DNA of 64,000 nucleotides from Larix kaempferi. Taxonomy: Eukaryota > Streptophyta > Pinopsida > Pinales > Pinaceae. The stretch lies in contig BSBM01000994.1 of assembly GCA_027924585.1 (NCBI GenBank), forward strand, positions 8,749,001 to 8,813,000, written 5' to 3'. The notes beneath the pieces were generated by a model that saw nothing but the letters and a program-made list of their open reading frames with translations, searched no databases and was not told where the DNA came from. A program made the position numbers and the translations under genes. Shown one piece after another: positions 22,281 through 34,100 of this stretch. Every line of letters starts with the position of its first letter. Position 1 is the stretch's first letter.

Positions 22281-23077
22281 TGGTGATCATGTCGAACTAT
22301 TATTAGACTTTAACTATCGTGGCTTTCGATGTGTGACTTATGTATTAACATCGTCGAAATGGTTAACTTCTGATACCCAAGTAGACATTCGTTGCTAGGA
22401 AAACTATCAAAAGATTTCGATATTAAAGTTTTGATAGATACGACCATGCTGAGAAGCTCTTCTGCCTATAATCAGATGGTCTCGTTGGTTTAAGTTGATA
22501 GTATTTTGGGTGAGCAAGACCTGATACGCCGAGCTCACCTAGTCTTGATGAGAATAAGTCCTCGTTGGATCTCTTATTGGCAAGTTGGATCAGTGTTGGT
22601 AAACTTGATTCATCGTTCGTGACAATGATTACAAGCAAATTAATGTGGTGGATGAAAATTAAGCCGCAAGCTTTGCTGGCTAAATCCTCACCGTAGAGAT
22701 ATGACATTCTTGCTACTTGGACTAACCGTAACGTTCTACTAGACTTTCTTCGAGAGCTCCTTCCTTGGAATTCATTTTGCATGGGCGAATTTGAGGCGAG
22801 AAGCCCACAGACGCTTCTGGTTAAAATGCATTAGAAGAATAAACTTCATTTAAAAATTAAATGCCTACGAGTAGAAGCTCTACAAGATGCTTTTTGTTAA
22901 CCAAAACGCTAGCTCGATGATATCAGTCGTTATATACACATTATATGCCTGCGAGTTTCTGTCAAAGCCAAAGATGTAATTTGATTTCAGAATTCCCAAA
23001 TGGATTCTTCTTCTTTGCTTTGTTCAGAGTGTCTATATGAAGATCGAAAGCCTATAATGCATTGTTTCTTTCTCATT

Positions 23078-23199
23078 GGAAGTATAAAAACCTTGCTTTG
23101 CTGGCTGTAATTCTTTAGGTGTATAATCTATCCCAAGAGGAAGTATAGAAAGCTTGGTTTGCTGGCTGTAATTCTTTAGCTGTACAATCTATCCTAACA
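23078..23199. repeat. 61 bp tandem duplication
   Basis: GGAAGTATAAAAACCTTGC (23078) and GGAAGTATAGAAAGCTTGG (23139) start two adjacent units, both containing TTGCTGGCTGTAATTCTTTA. The period is 61 bp. Confidence 0.85.
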
Positions 23200-24832
23200 A
23201 TGGAATGGCTTAAATCAGTGAGTAGTTCCGGTCGGCTGCTTAGTAAAATTCAAAAATGATTGATGGAAGATGGTTGCGACCCTCCTCAAAGCAGTTTGTG
23301 CGACCGTGCTGATGATATAGAGATTATTTAAAAAGCTATCCTTTGACACCAGTCGAGGAGCAAGAATACTGTCTGAAGATTGCTAAAAACTAAGTAGCTT
23401 GTGCATTCTTGGTTGTCCAAGATAAACAATTGGCAGTAGTCTACCTTAAACACGATCTCTAGGCTAAGATAGGTGGTCAACTAACATAGGTGGCTGTTCG
23501 CCGTATTCATTTGTTAGCCAAAATAATTACCAATTAGCAAAGGGTTCATCCCAGAATGCCCAGAATAGTTGCTAATCACCGAAGGTTTCACAGAGAGACC
23601 ATTTCACCGAACGTTTCCTCGCGTAATGTCCAGTATAGTTCATCGAGGGTTCACCGCATAAGGCTCAAAAATTCTAGTACACAATGCCTAGAATCCTGCG
23701 CTCCGAGGTCAAACTAAAGCCTGAACCTTCTACAAACTCGAAATATTAAAATCTTCTGGAAAACAGCCCCCATGGCATAAAACGTTCAAAATTTTGAAAG
23801 CATTTCAAATCTACTAAAGAAACGCTAAAAACAAACCAGGCAAGAGGAAAAAATGAAGAACTCCTAGGGGAATTCAAAGCGAAAGTAGCCAAAGGCAAAA
23901 TACTGGCCATTTGATAGAGAGGCCAATTCCTGAAAAATCAAAGACGCTGACAACTGCTGTCTCGCTCCGCCTTGTTTCTCCGGAAAGGAGATTTAATAGC
24001 GTGAACAGATAGAGCAAACTTCCAATTCCTACAGATCTTAGATAGCTAGATACAGGCCCTGGCCCTAGTTGGCAAATTCAAGAGATCCCTTGCAATTGGA
24101 ATTAAACAGAGGGCTTGCATGGAGAAATACGTTTCAGATAACCGATCAATACTCTGCCAGGCAAGCTACAATTAACAGCAGCTGCTTGCACTATGCAGAT
24201 ACGTATACATTCTGCATCCGGCACCGTTAAAATCGCGAAATTAAACATCGCTGGTTTGATTGGAGATAAAATTTTATTTTTTTTATAGCAATGTAAATGT
24301 ATTTTAGTGTTTTTGCAATTTTCAAATCACGGTTCAGAGATTAAAAAAAAAAATGATAGTAAGCATTTTTCAAAGATTAAAAATAATAATAATAAACATC
24401 GAGAGAACATTTAATAATAATAATAAATATTGCCACAAAATTGTTTTGACCTGCGTTTTGTAATTTGATGTTTGCCGAATGCATGGATGTTAAACTAGAA
24501 CATGCACAGCATATAGATGATAAGAGAAAAAGCTTACTTGTGCAAAGGAAGGCCATTACTAAAACGCTCTTGCTTTCACTCAGCTTGAACCAGTGTGACA
24601 CAAAAAAAAAACCTCTCATCCAGACGAAAATGGAAAATATAGCATATGCATAAGAAATCTCTTACCAGATCCCGGAAGAACATAAATCTAGATAGCTGTT
24701 AGAGATATTCTTTACCCTCCAAAAGGATAATCAAATGTTGTGGCACACTGCAGAATAAAACAGCAAATTGGTTGTCTTTGATATTTCTACCCATTTGAGC
24801 TCTCTCCACAATCTGTGCTCTGAGCTCGCAAT

Positions 24833-25085
24833 GATTAAAAAGAAACAACTGCTAATAAGATATTCCGCTCATACTCCGTGCTTACAACTGCGATATAACC
24901 CGACAAACTACGGTCTGCATGCAAGACAAGGTTGATTGTTTGTAGCCTTTCCGACACAACGATTAAAAAGAAACAGGTGTCAACAAGATATATCGCCCAT
25001 ACTACGTGCTTACAGCTGCCATATAACCTGGCAAATTAGCGCGTGCATGTAAGACAAGGTCAATTGTTTGTAGCTTTGGCATTGT
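24833..25085. repeat. 128 bp tandem duplication
   Basis: GATTAAAAAGAAACA begins at 24833 and again at 24961. Both units contain GTGCTTACA, ATATAAC and GCAAGACAAGGT-like phrases in the same order, with roughly 15 percent divergence by eye. Confidence 0.85.
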
Positions 25086-26288
25086 GGATAGTGTAAGTGC
25101 ATTGCTAGAATGCGGCCAAGATTTTAGACGTTGAATAACAAAGGTAACCTCAATAGCCAGCTGTGGCACATGCACGGAAGCATTGCTATTTGATTAGTGT
25201 TGTGACATGGATACATGACATGTGTTTACATTAGTTCAATCTGATTATATCCAATGCATACATTGATAGTTGTTTAAGTTGTTGCAATATTTATCCCCCT
25301 TTTCCTACGTTGTCTATACCCATGGATTCGGTTCGATCGTTGAAAATATATTTAGAAAAAAATATACTTTAATCTCATACAGACATTGATTCGCTAGTTT
25401 TACTAGAATGCAACAAGATTGTGTTCATTGCCTCCATGAGAAGTTTCATGGTAATCGCTAGACTTTGAAATGTTTAGTGACAAATCATCATAGGATGAAT
25501 GGCTAGACACTTTCTATGTTCCTAGGATGGATACTTAGATCTTTTGTGGCCTCAATTCTACAGACTTTATCATTTGTGTCTTTGTTAAGACCAACACTTG
25601 AAATTGTGCACGGTGCCACCTCTCTTCTGGCGATTCAAATTTTGTGTTTTAACATAGGTTGTTGCTGTAAGTATCGAGGGAAATTTTGGTTTTCAACTCG
25701 CTTATAATATGTATATGGCCCATATCGATGTCTAGTATTTTATGCCAGCGACGATTTCCTATGTACAATTTATGAGTACTATTCAGCTTTGGTTTTAACG
25801 CTCTGCAGCAAATTTTTAAATGTACAATCTTTGATGGTTTGCATTGCTGGTTTTGCCATTGCAATTTCACCTATTGCAATTTTATAGCCTCTTTGCACAA
25901 CGTTTTTTATACTTTTGCGGTAGGCTATATTATTGCACCGAAAGGGTTTACATAGCCATAGTTTTAAAGCCTTGTATTTTGATTTTTAAGCTATTCGATG
26001 GCTAGTTTTCTCGCAACGCCATGTACTTAAATATGTCTTGACAACATCTTTGACAACTATAAATAAATTTTAATTCAAAATTTAGGAAAAAGATAGTGTT
26101 CAATACTCTAAGCTTGCTTATGTCGTCCACAATTTAACATATGTTTCTTGACAAAATCCCTTGTCTATGGGGTTGATGGATTTTGCCTTTGCATTGTTTG
26201 TCTTCCTCATTGCATTTAATTAAAAAATTGATTTCTATGTGTGAACAACTTATCAGGAAATTGATTATCATTTATCGTTTGGCTTGGA

Positions 26289-26462
26289 GGAATGTATAAG
26301 AATACCCAACTGGGCATAAATCAAGTGGTTAGAAGCAATGTTGTTGCTCTCCCCACCCAGGTTCAAATCACGCTTTGCGACACTTGTTCGTTAGCAGCCG
26401 ATTTTGACTATGCAATTATTTTAATGCTAGTCAGACCTTAATTCTTTGGAATAACAAGTGTT
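26289..26462 (+). repeat. tRNA-derived SINE, copy 1
   Basis: The sequence has RNA polymerase III promoter elements: an A-box-like AAGTGGTTAGAAGC and, about 30 bases on, a canonical B box GGTTCAAATC (26360). It is followed by a body ending in a TTTGGAATAACAAGTG-like tail. The second copy downstream shares head and body, which rules out a chance B box. No folded tRNA cloverleaf is evident, so it is a SINE rather than a tRNA gene. Confidence 0.7.
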
Positions 26463-26484
26463 AATTATAATTTATGCTTCGGGT

Positions 26485-26660
26485 TAGTAGAATCTATAAA
26501 GGTAGCCAATTGAATGTGGCTTGTGTGGTTAAGAGGAATGTTGTTGTCCTCCCCAGCCGGGTTCAAATCTTGTTTTGTGCCATTAGCGCCTTCGAAACTG
26601 ACTTGACCATGCAATGATTTTAATACTAAACAGACTTTACTTTTATGAAGTAATAGGGCT
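26485..26660 (+). repeat. tRNA-derived SINE, copy 2
   Basis: The A-box region GTGTGGTTAAGAGG and B box GGTTCAAATC (26560) lie in the same arrangement as copy 1, and the body shares GACTTGACCATGCAATGATTTTAA-type sequence. The two copies are about 200 bp apart in the same orientation. Confidence 0.7.
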
Positions 26661-28782
26661 TGGAAATTTCTTAGTAGATGTAGCCCTCTAGCAAATAGTG
26701 GGTCATCATTTTAGTTAGGATATTGCTTTGAATGTAACCATATAAATATTTTAGTCATAGAAACATGGAGATATTTACTTTATTCAGAAGAACAAAAGAA
26801 CCATGAGTCAACAACCTTGAACACAAAGCCGGCATATGTGCATTTGCTTAACAACATGAGGCCTCCAATATTGATTCACAAATCCATTAGTAGTGAATCA
26901 TTGTTTTTATTTGGTGTAAAAATATCTCGTGGATTTATAGCATAACTGATAAAAAGATCCAAAAACAATGATGCACCTCAACATTGTTATTGTTTTCAAT
27001 CACCTAAGCATAGATTAATGAAATGCAATGGCAATAATACTTGATCGACATCTACAATCATAACAAATGTTCGTAGTTTTTGTTGAATATAATATTTTTA
27101 TTAAAGGTGCATACGGATTAATATGCCAACCATTATTATGTTAAAGGTCAAAGCATTTATTTAGACAAAGCCATTGCAATAAGATTACTAAATTAAAACA
27201 AGCTAGGAAGAAGTAAAACTTTAACTTCTTATACTAATAAAACAAGTTAAAAAGAAGTGAAACTTTAAGTCTTTGCACTTATACACTAGCAATTGCTTCA
27301 TAGGATGTGAGGAAACAGTAGCATGAAAAATAAAATTAATACAAAGTAAAGTAAACATGATAAAAAAAAAAGCGAATAGTGGATGAGACGCTATCACAAA
27401 AAAAATAAAATGCAATGTCATGTATATTTATTAAAATTAAATTTTAGTTTCTTATATGAATATTGCTACTTGATGGAATATAGCTTTGAAAAACTCTCGA
27501 TCCGGGCGCTGGTTGGAAAGTGAGAGCCTGCTCGGCTTCATAACAATTGCATTTATATTGTAGGCATGATAAAGAATCTAATCTGGCAGGCAGAGTCAAT
27601 ATTTTATATTGATGATAATAAGAATAAGAGGACTACTATGCTTTGCTACATGGATTAAAGGACTATTCACCTATGTTGCAATCACAACACATGATGCTAG
27701 GAAAAGCTTGTTGGTTGGCATGATATCCACCTATAAAATGTTTGGTGGTTCGTAGTGATTTACTAATATGCTAGGCATGCCCATGTATTGTCCATGGGAA
27801 TAGCCATCGCCAAACCTATAGATGATAACAAATTGATGCTATCACTTTTAATTGCTCAACATATGGTTCAAAGTGCTTACCAAAAACCTGTTTAGCAATC
27901 AAGTTTTATAAATGAGCAAGTGTACAAAGGGTGGTTAAAACACTACATTGTTTATATAGATTAGAACATAAAAAGAGATATTCCCACAAGCAAAGGTAAA
28001 TGGCAATGTTCTAAGTGACCACCCTGAAAAAATCTCTTGAAGTCCAAGTACATAGCGAATCAATCCAAGTAACATAAACAAAGAAGATCTCTAAAGCCCG
28101 TTTGATATTACATATATAAAATAGAAACATGTTCATAGATAAATAACATATACAAAAGTCCCAGATCTAAAGCGATGAGGCACGAAAGTGAGCAGCAGAG
28201 TTTTCAATTAGTAAAGAGAATGAACAAGGTGTTTTTTTTTTACATGGGCTGCCTCACCAAACTTAGTTATTAGTTTTCGTTCTTGGCTTTTATTTACATA
28301 GTTCTTGAAATCATGGTTGTTTTCATTTAACGGATGCTTCTTTTGTACAACTTACTATGGCTATTTTCCCTTGGCCAAGTTGGTTTGGCCAAGCCTTGCC
28401 AATCTACAATTAAGTAATTAGAATCCATTAGACTGTTTAGAAATAGAGCTATGTTTCTTTTCATGCTTAAATCTTATAGTTATTTGTCTATTCTACCATA
28501 CGCTGACTTACTGCTCTCATCCTAATTGATTGAGTCTCAATCCTTCTATGAAGTCAAGTGCTTACGGAATGCCTTTACCCACCTATACAAGGGAGGCCTG
28601 GCACTTGTTCTCCCTATACCAACTTTGAATGAATCTTAGTAGTGACATATCCCTTCTTATGCCTTATTTAAGAATCTTAGGAAAGATAGCTATGATCCCT
28701 TGCCTTAGCTCTAGACATCTTATCATTGTCTACTATATGGCTTTTATTCTAGGGCCTTTGAAGGTCCATTTCAATTTTTTCA
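26661..28782. other. Unrecognised AT-rich stretch
   Basis: I see no gene, RNA or clear repeat with support here. Short open frames are the length expected by chance for this composition. Confidence 0.45.
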
Positions 28783-29097
28783 TGCATACAGCATGAGGAA
28801 ACTCTTGATCATCTTTTTGATGCTTGTCTTTTTGCATTGAATCTTTGGGCCCAAGCTACCATGATTTTCTAACAAATCTTCAAAATTAGAAGTAGCCCAA
28901 GCAAAAAAATCACAGATTGGGGAGACATTGCCTACCATAGTTGTTATTTGGATGAAGACTGGTAACTATTCTCAGGTTTTCTTCTATGGGAGATCTAGCA
29001 TAAGAGGAATAACAAAATTTCCCAGAATCAGTACAAAGGAGAAGCAATAGTCTGGGCAAAAGCTAAGCATCATATTTTTGAAACTTTGAAATGTTGA
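28783..29097 (+). pseudogene. Plant LINE 3'-terminal remnant
   Basis: The plus-strand translation reads CIQHEETLDHLFDACLFALN, then FLLWEI*HKRNNKISQNQ, and ends FETLKC with a TGA at 29095. The C..(C/H)..E-T-L-D-H-L-F-x2-C segment is the zf-RVT zinc motif, and LLWEIWxxRNxxI is the conserved C-terminus of plant L1-like LINEs. Three in-frame stops show that it is dead. Only about 105 codons of the 3' end are recognisable. Confidence 0.75.
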
Positions 29098-31114
29098 CAA
29101 ATGGTTTCATTTTGGCATTGTATCAGTTTGTGAAACAAGAAGCTTAGATTTTCAAAATAAAATTGCATTTACTTCAAAACTTAAATTGTTTGCATAATGA
29201 TAGATCTTAAATTTGTTTCTTTTCCCATATTTTGGCATCTAGTTTTATCATTTTGGTTTAATATTAAGAATATATATTCTTATGTAGTGTCCAAAATATA
29301 TTTAAACATAGTAAGAAAAGCTAAATAATAATAGTATCGTAGCAATAATATACAACGATAAACAGGATAATCATAATACATAGGTGTGTTACTAAAAAGA
29401 CATGCCTTTGTATCAAACATGGACAACATTTCTGTTTTTTTTTTTACTTTAATAATCAGTTTTTTTTTTTTTGATTTCAAAGAGGCTTATATGCTTCTAC
29501 AACAGTCTCATTGAACTTTGTCTCCAGCTTATTATTTTTTTTGTACTTTACACTCTTAGGCATTGCCCCTATTATTTAGTAACAGTGGCATCAAAACTCA
29601 CACAAGTTATGCCTTTGAGGATTCAACAAAAATCCAAATGGAAATGAGTTATGGCTTTGACAGGAAGTAAAGCCTAATCAAAATTGAATTTTCCTAAGTT
29701 ATAACAAATTTTCGCCATAGTTACCAAATTTGATTTTTACTTCCAATTACTTATCATAAACGAAATAGTTTCTATATATAACCATATTTTTTTGTTTTAT
29801 TTTCTAGGACGCTAGCTAGAAATCTTTAAAAAATGTTAGAACCACATATATTGGTTGTGGAAATTGCAAAGTTTAGGTGCTATAGACATATTCATGTGTG
29901 CTGAACAACGATATATATATTTGCAATAGCATACATTCAGGACATTGAGAATATCCACATAGTTATAACATTATTTGATAGCCATTGTTTAATTCAAATT
30001 GTCTATTTTTCAAAGCTTTTTCATCAAGATCTCATATAGTTTTATTAGACATAAGTTTAAAACTATAGCATAAACACTTGTTTATGCTAAACAATTCATT
30101 TGTTTTTCCCTGTCATATAAACCACTACATTGTTTAATCTTCTAAATTTCAAATCTTTTTCATCAAGGTCTCATATAGTTTTATTAGACATGAGTTTCAA
30201 ACTATAGCATAAAAACATAGTTGTGCTAAACAACTCATTTGTTTTTTCCTATCATATAAACCGCTACATTGTTTAATCTTCTAAATTTTCGCCTAGCAAA
30301 ATTATAGTTTCCAATATTTTGCTTTGCAAAAAATAAAAATATACTTTGATTTCATTTTTCAAAGATCGTTTTAAACTAAGCTTATCCAATAAGTATATTG
30401 CGTAAGATGATGTGCATCTGCCCTGGTTTATATTTTATCGGCGATATGGGAACATTGCAGGAAAGCTTTTTCTATTTTGTGCTCCTTTGCAGACTTGCTT
30501 CGCACCATCTCTGTCAATCATAGCTAGCAAAGCCAGGATTCGACCTTGTCAGAAATAGGTATTTTCTTTGTTCCCTATGCTTCTTCAATTCGATTCATTG
30601 CAAAGCACATATGCTTTTGCTTCTGAAATGCATGTGAATGGAAACATGCATATGATTCATGAATAGAGTTTCTAAACTTATATTGATTCTTTTAAGAGCA
30701 AATGCATTTAGTATCTGGTCTCGACAACTTGGCATTATTATATCAGTATGATTAAAAGTTTGAAGCTTTAGTTATAGTTATAAATGTTCTTTTTAATTAT
30801 TATATATATAATAACAACAAACTAATTAATGTTGTGCACATCAAGACTTTTTTGCATTGATATCAAATCTTGGATATTTAATAATTTCAACTTAGCAATC
30901 GACATGCAGTTTTTTCCTATCCTACTAGGAGGGCAAAATATAGTTCATTTGAAAAGATTTTGTTGTGAATATGTTCTTTCCTTTGCTTTGGTTATTTCCA
31001 ATAACAACAACAGTTTACAATGTTTATAGCATCATGGTTTGAAAAAAAAACATGTCCTTTGCTTGTTTTCTTTTCCTTAGGATCTGCTTCTCTTCACTTG
31101 CTTGCAGGTTTTCC
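29098..31114. other. Unrecognised AT-rich stretch upstream of the Helentron-like gene
   Basis: No coding region is supported. It contains a 139 bp tandem duplication (separate entry). The 5' terminus of the rolling-circle element should lie in or upstream of this stretch, but I could not identify it. Confidence 0.45.
30016..30292. repeat. 139 bp tandem duplication
   Basis: The phrase CTTTTTCATCAAG begins at 30016 and 30155. Both units contain CATATAGTTTTATTAGACAT and end with ACATTGTTTAATCTTCTAAA. The copies differ at a handful of positions. Confidence 0.9.
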
Positions 31115-31122
31115 TATATAAA
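31115..31122 (+). promoter_or_regulatory. Candidate TATA box of the Rep/helicase gene
   Basis: TATATAAA sits 77 bases upstream of the start codon at 31199. With transcription starting about 30 bases downstream, this leaves a roughly 50-base purine-rich leader. The placement fits a plant core promoter but is a prediction only. Confidence 0.5.
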
Positions 31123-31198
31123 CAACTAGGGGCATAGAGAAAGAACAACAAAGAAAAGCAAAAAAATATATCGCATTGCAAATTTCTTTATAGCGAAT

Positions 31199-34100
31199 AT
31201 GGGAAAAGACAAAAGTAAGGGCGAATATGTTTTAAGAGCAAGTGGTCTTGGCATCGAATATTCTAATTGGCAACAAATTGATGAGGCTTTGGCTACAAGC
31301 AATCTTTTTCGACTAGGCAATTTCTACTATGAGCCAGGAAATTGCCTATTTGACGCACTTGCAGTATTATTGCATTTTCGATATACATCAATAGAAATAA
31401 GGCAAGGGATTGTGAATCATTTCCGTGTTTGTCTAGATCGAAAAGATTCCTCTGCACTGTTATCAATGCGCACAGAATTGACAATTGACTATTTGCTAGA
31501 ATTGCATAACATAGGAAATGTCAATGAATATCTCAATCGCATGTCGCAATCTGCCTCACAACCAGATGATCAAAGTGTATATGGCCTATGGGGTGATATA
31601 TTTTGCATCAAATGGTTTTCAAAATGGTTGAATGTTCCAGTTGCTGTTTGGTCATTAACAAAAGGAACAAAATACCTTCATTTCAATCCTGGGCAATTTG
31701 AATATTGCTACAATATATTGTTCCATGACCATACACCAGCTTCTGGCCACTTTGAACCATTGTTGTCATATAAAACAATGCAAGGCAAAATACAAGTGAC
31801 TGATATGCTTTGTCAAAGCGCATATGTAAATCAATGTGTATATAATGAAGTTGAAACGTCACTTCAACTTCAGGGAAATTGCCATGACTCGTTGTTTGAA
31901 TCAATCTCCAAATTAACACTGTTTGCTAATGGACAAAGTGTTAGAAAAGCAATTCCGCAAACTTTTTGTAACTCTATTGGTTCAAACGATATTAGAGCAA
32001 TACAATGCTTGGACACATATCTTGATAAAAACACATTAGCAAATACATCTCTTGTTTCTGGATGGAAAACTTATATTGTCCATTTGGCAGAGCCATATAC
32101 CATTGGTCACATAGAAGGAGATCGATTTGCTCTTCAATGGCTATGTGAGTTGCTAGCCACTAACATATATATATGGAGCAATGATTTGCAAGAAAATATT
32201 GCCGTATTTCATGCAAAAAATAGATCGTCAAAACTTATATGCCTAATGCAACATGTAATAGATAAAATGCACTCGCATTTCCAACCTTTGTTACAAGAAC
32301 ACTATGAAAATAAAATGCCCTATCTGCTCAATTGCAAGAGAAATACTTCCGCTGCAATTGCAATGGATAATTTTGAAAAGAGAAAACAGACAGTAGCAAA
32401 AGAAAACATTATAGAGAAGAGCATTGACAACGGATCCTTGAATGAAGCAATATACATAGATGCAATTGAATCAAAGAGACAAAAACAAAAGACAACAAGC
32501 ACAAGGAAAAACAGCTCTTGCATTCCTGGGCAATTTGCAAAAACCAAAACCAGCATACAGACATGCATTGATGGCAATACACAAAAAAACTTGCGCTTGT
32601 TGAAACACAATTTGCGTAGACAAGGAATGGAGATTCGTCAAAAGCAAAAAGAAGCTGCAAAGGCAAAGAAAGCAATTGTTACGTACTTAAAATTTATTCA
32701 AGACACACCTATCCATGCATGTTCTGTTTGTAAGAAACTACATTTTAAAAAAGACATTTGTTCTATGAACAAGACAGTTAAATTAACGATTGAAACTCTA
32801 GCAAATATAGAAGCTATGGCATGCCCAATGCTACTTGTTCAAATTTGTATATCTTGCAAGAAAGCAATTGCTAATGGGAAATTGCCTACATTTACATCAC
32901 CTACACAAATCTGCCGTAATAACATATTGCCATCTGTAGCTATATTGACTCCTTTGGAAGAACGATTGGTGTCACCAAGAATAGCCTTTGCACAGATAAG
33001 ACAACTTGGTTATAAAAGAGCGCAAATTGGGCTAACTGGCTCAATTATCAATGTGCATGCAAACTTGGATAAAGTTCAAATAGCATTGCCTAGAATCCTG
33101 GATGACAATTTGACCGTTGCAGTTATGCTAAAGCGAAAATTGGAATACAAAAATGCATATCTATCTGGAAATATTCGGCCAAAGATCATTATGACTGCGC
33201 TGAGTGATTTATGCAAAACCGAACTTTATAAAATTGAAGGCATTGTAATCAATACTAGTTGGGAAAAAGTATTTAATGAAACAACCAAACAAAACTCAAA
33301 TATTGAACAGACAACGGAACAAGTATATGATGATGAAAATGAAGTGGACATAAAGCCAATATCAGAAACATTGATACATGGATATGGAGAAACACATCTA
33401 GTAGATGATTTAGACAACAAAATCATAGAAATTGCACCTTCCGAGAGCTTCCGACCATTGAGCATTTTCCAAGACAGATACTCTGAAGAGCTAAACTTTC
33501 CTACACTTTTCTACGGATTCAATCGACCCAATGAAATTTTTGATCGCTTTTCTTATCAACAAGTATCACAGTGGGAGTTGCAACATGAAAGTATGGACTT
33601 TGAAACACATGCAACAAACATTTTCTTCAAAGCAATTAAAGTCATGATAAAGCAACTAAAAAACACTGCTTGGATATCAATTCACATGGGAGAGTTAAAG
33701 GGAAAAAAATTGTTGGCAAAAGATGTCAAGTCAAAAGACAATCTTGTAAAAATACTCCAATCACCGATTGGCTATCGTACGTTGAAAGCAATTAGGACAT
33801 CGCCTGATTACTTTGAAAATATGAAAAAAGATCTGTTCGCAATGATTCGACAGCTAGGTCCTCCTACGTTCTTTTTAACCTTTACAAGTGCTGAACACCT
33901 TTGGGCACCTTTATGCAATGCATTGAAACAAATTGAGGAAAAACATTTGAAAAACGTGCAAGACAATGTGTCGGAAGAAAATATTGACACATTGATAAGA
34001 AGACATCCAGTGCTTTGTACTCGCTACTATAGACACAAAATAGCAGCACTCAAGTCCCTTATGTTAAAAAACAACACATTATTTGGAAAAATACAAGATT

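Larger units (their letters stand above)
22281..26288. other. Unrecognised non-coding stretch
   Basis: I find no supported gene. A 119-codon minus-strand frame at 22423-22782 has no recognisable motif. Two local tandem duplications are described separately. The rest is AT-rich single-copy-looking DNA within this window. Confidence 0.5.

Noticed and set aside
22423-22782. 119-codon minus-strand open frame
   Set aside because: No recognisable domain, no second copy and no promoter or splice context; cannot be supported as a gene.
32320-32675. Minus-strand open frames inside the Rep gene
   Set aside because: They are antisense shadows of the long plus-strand OTU-Rep frame.
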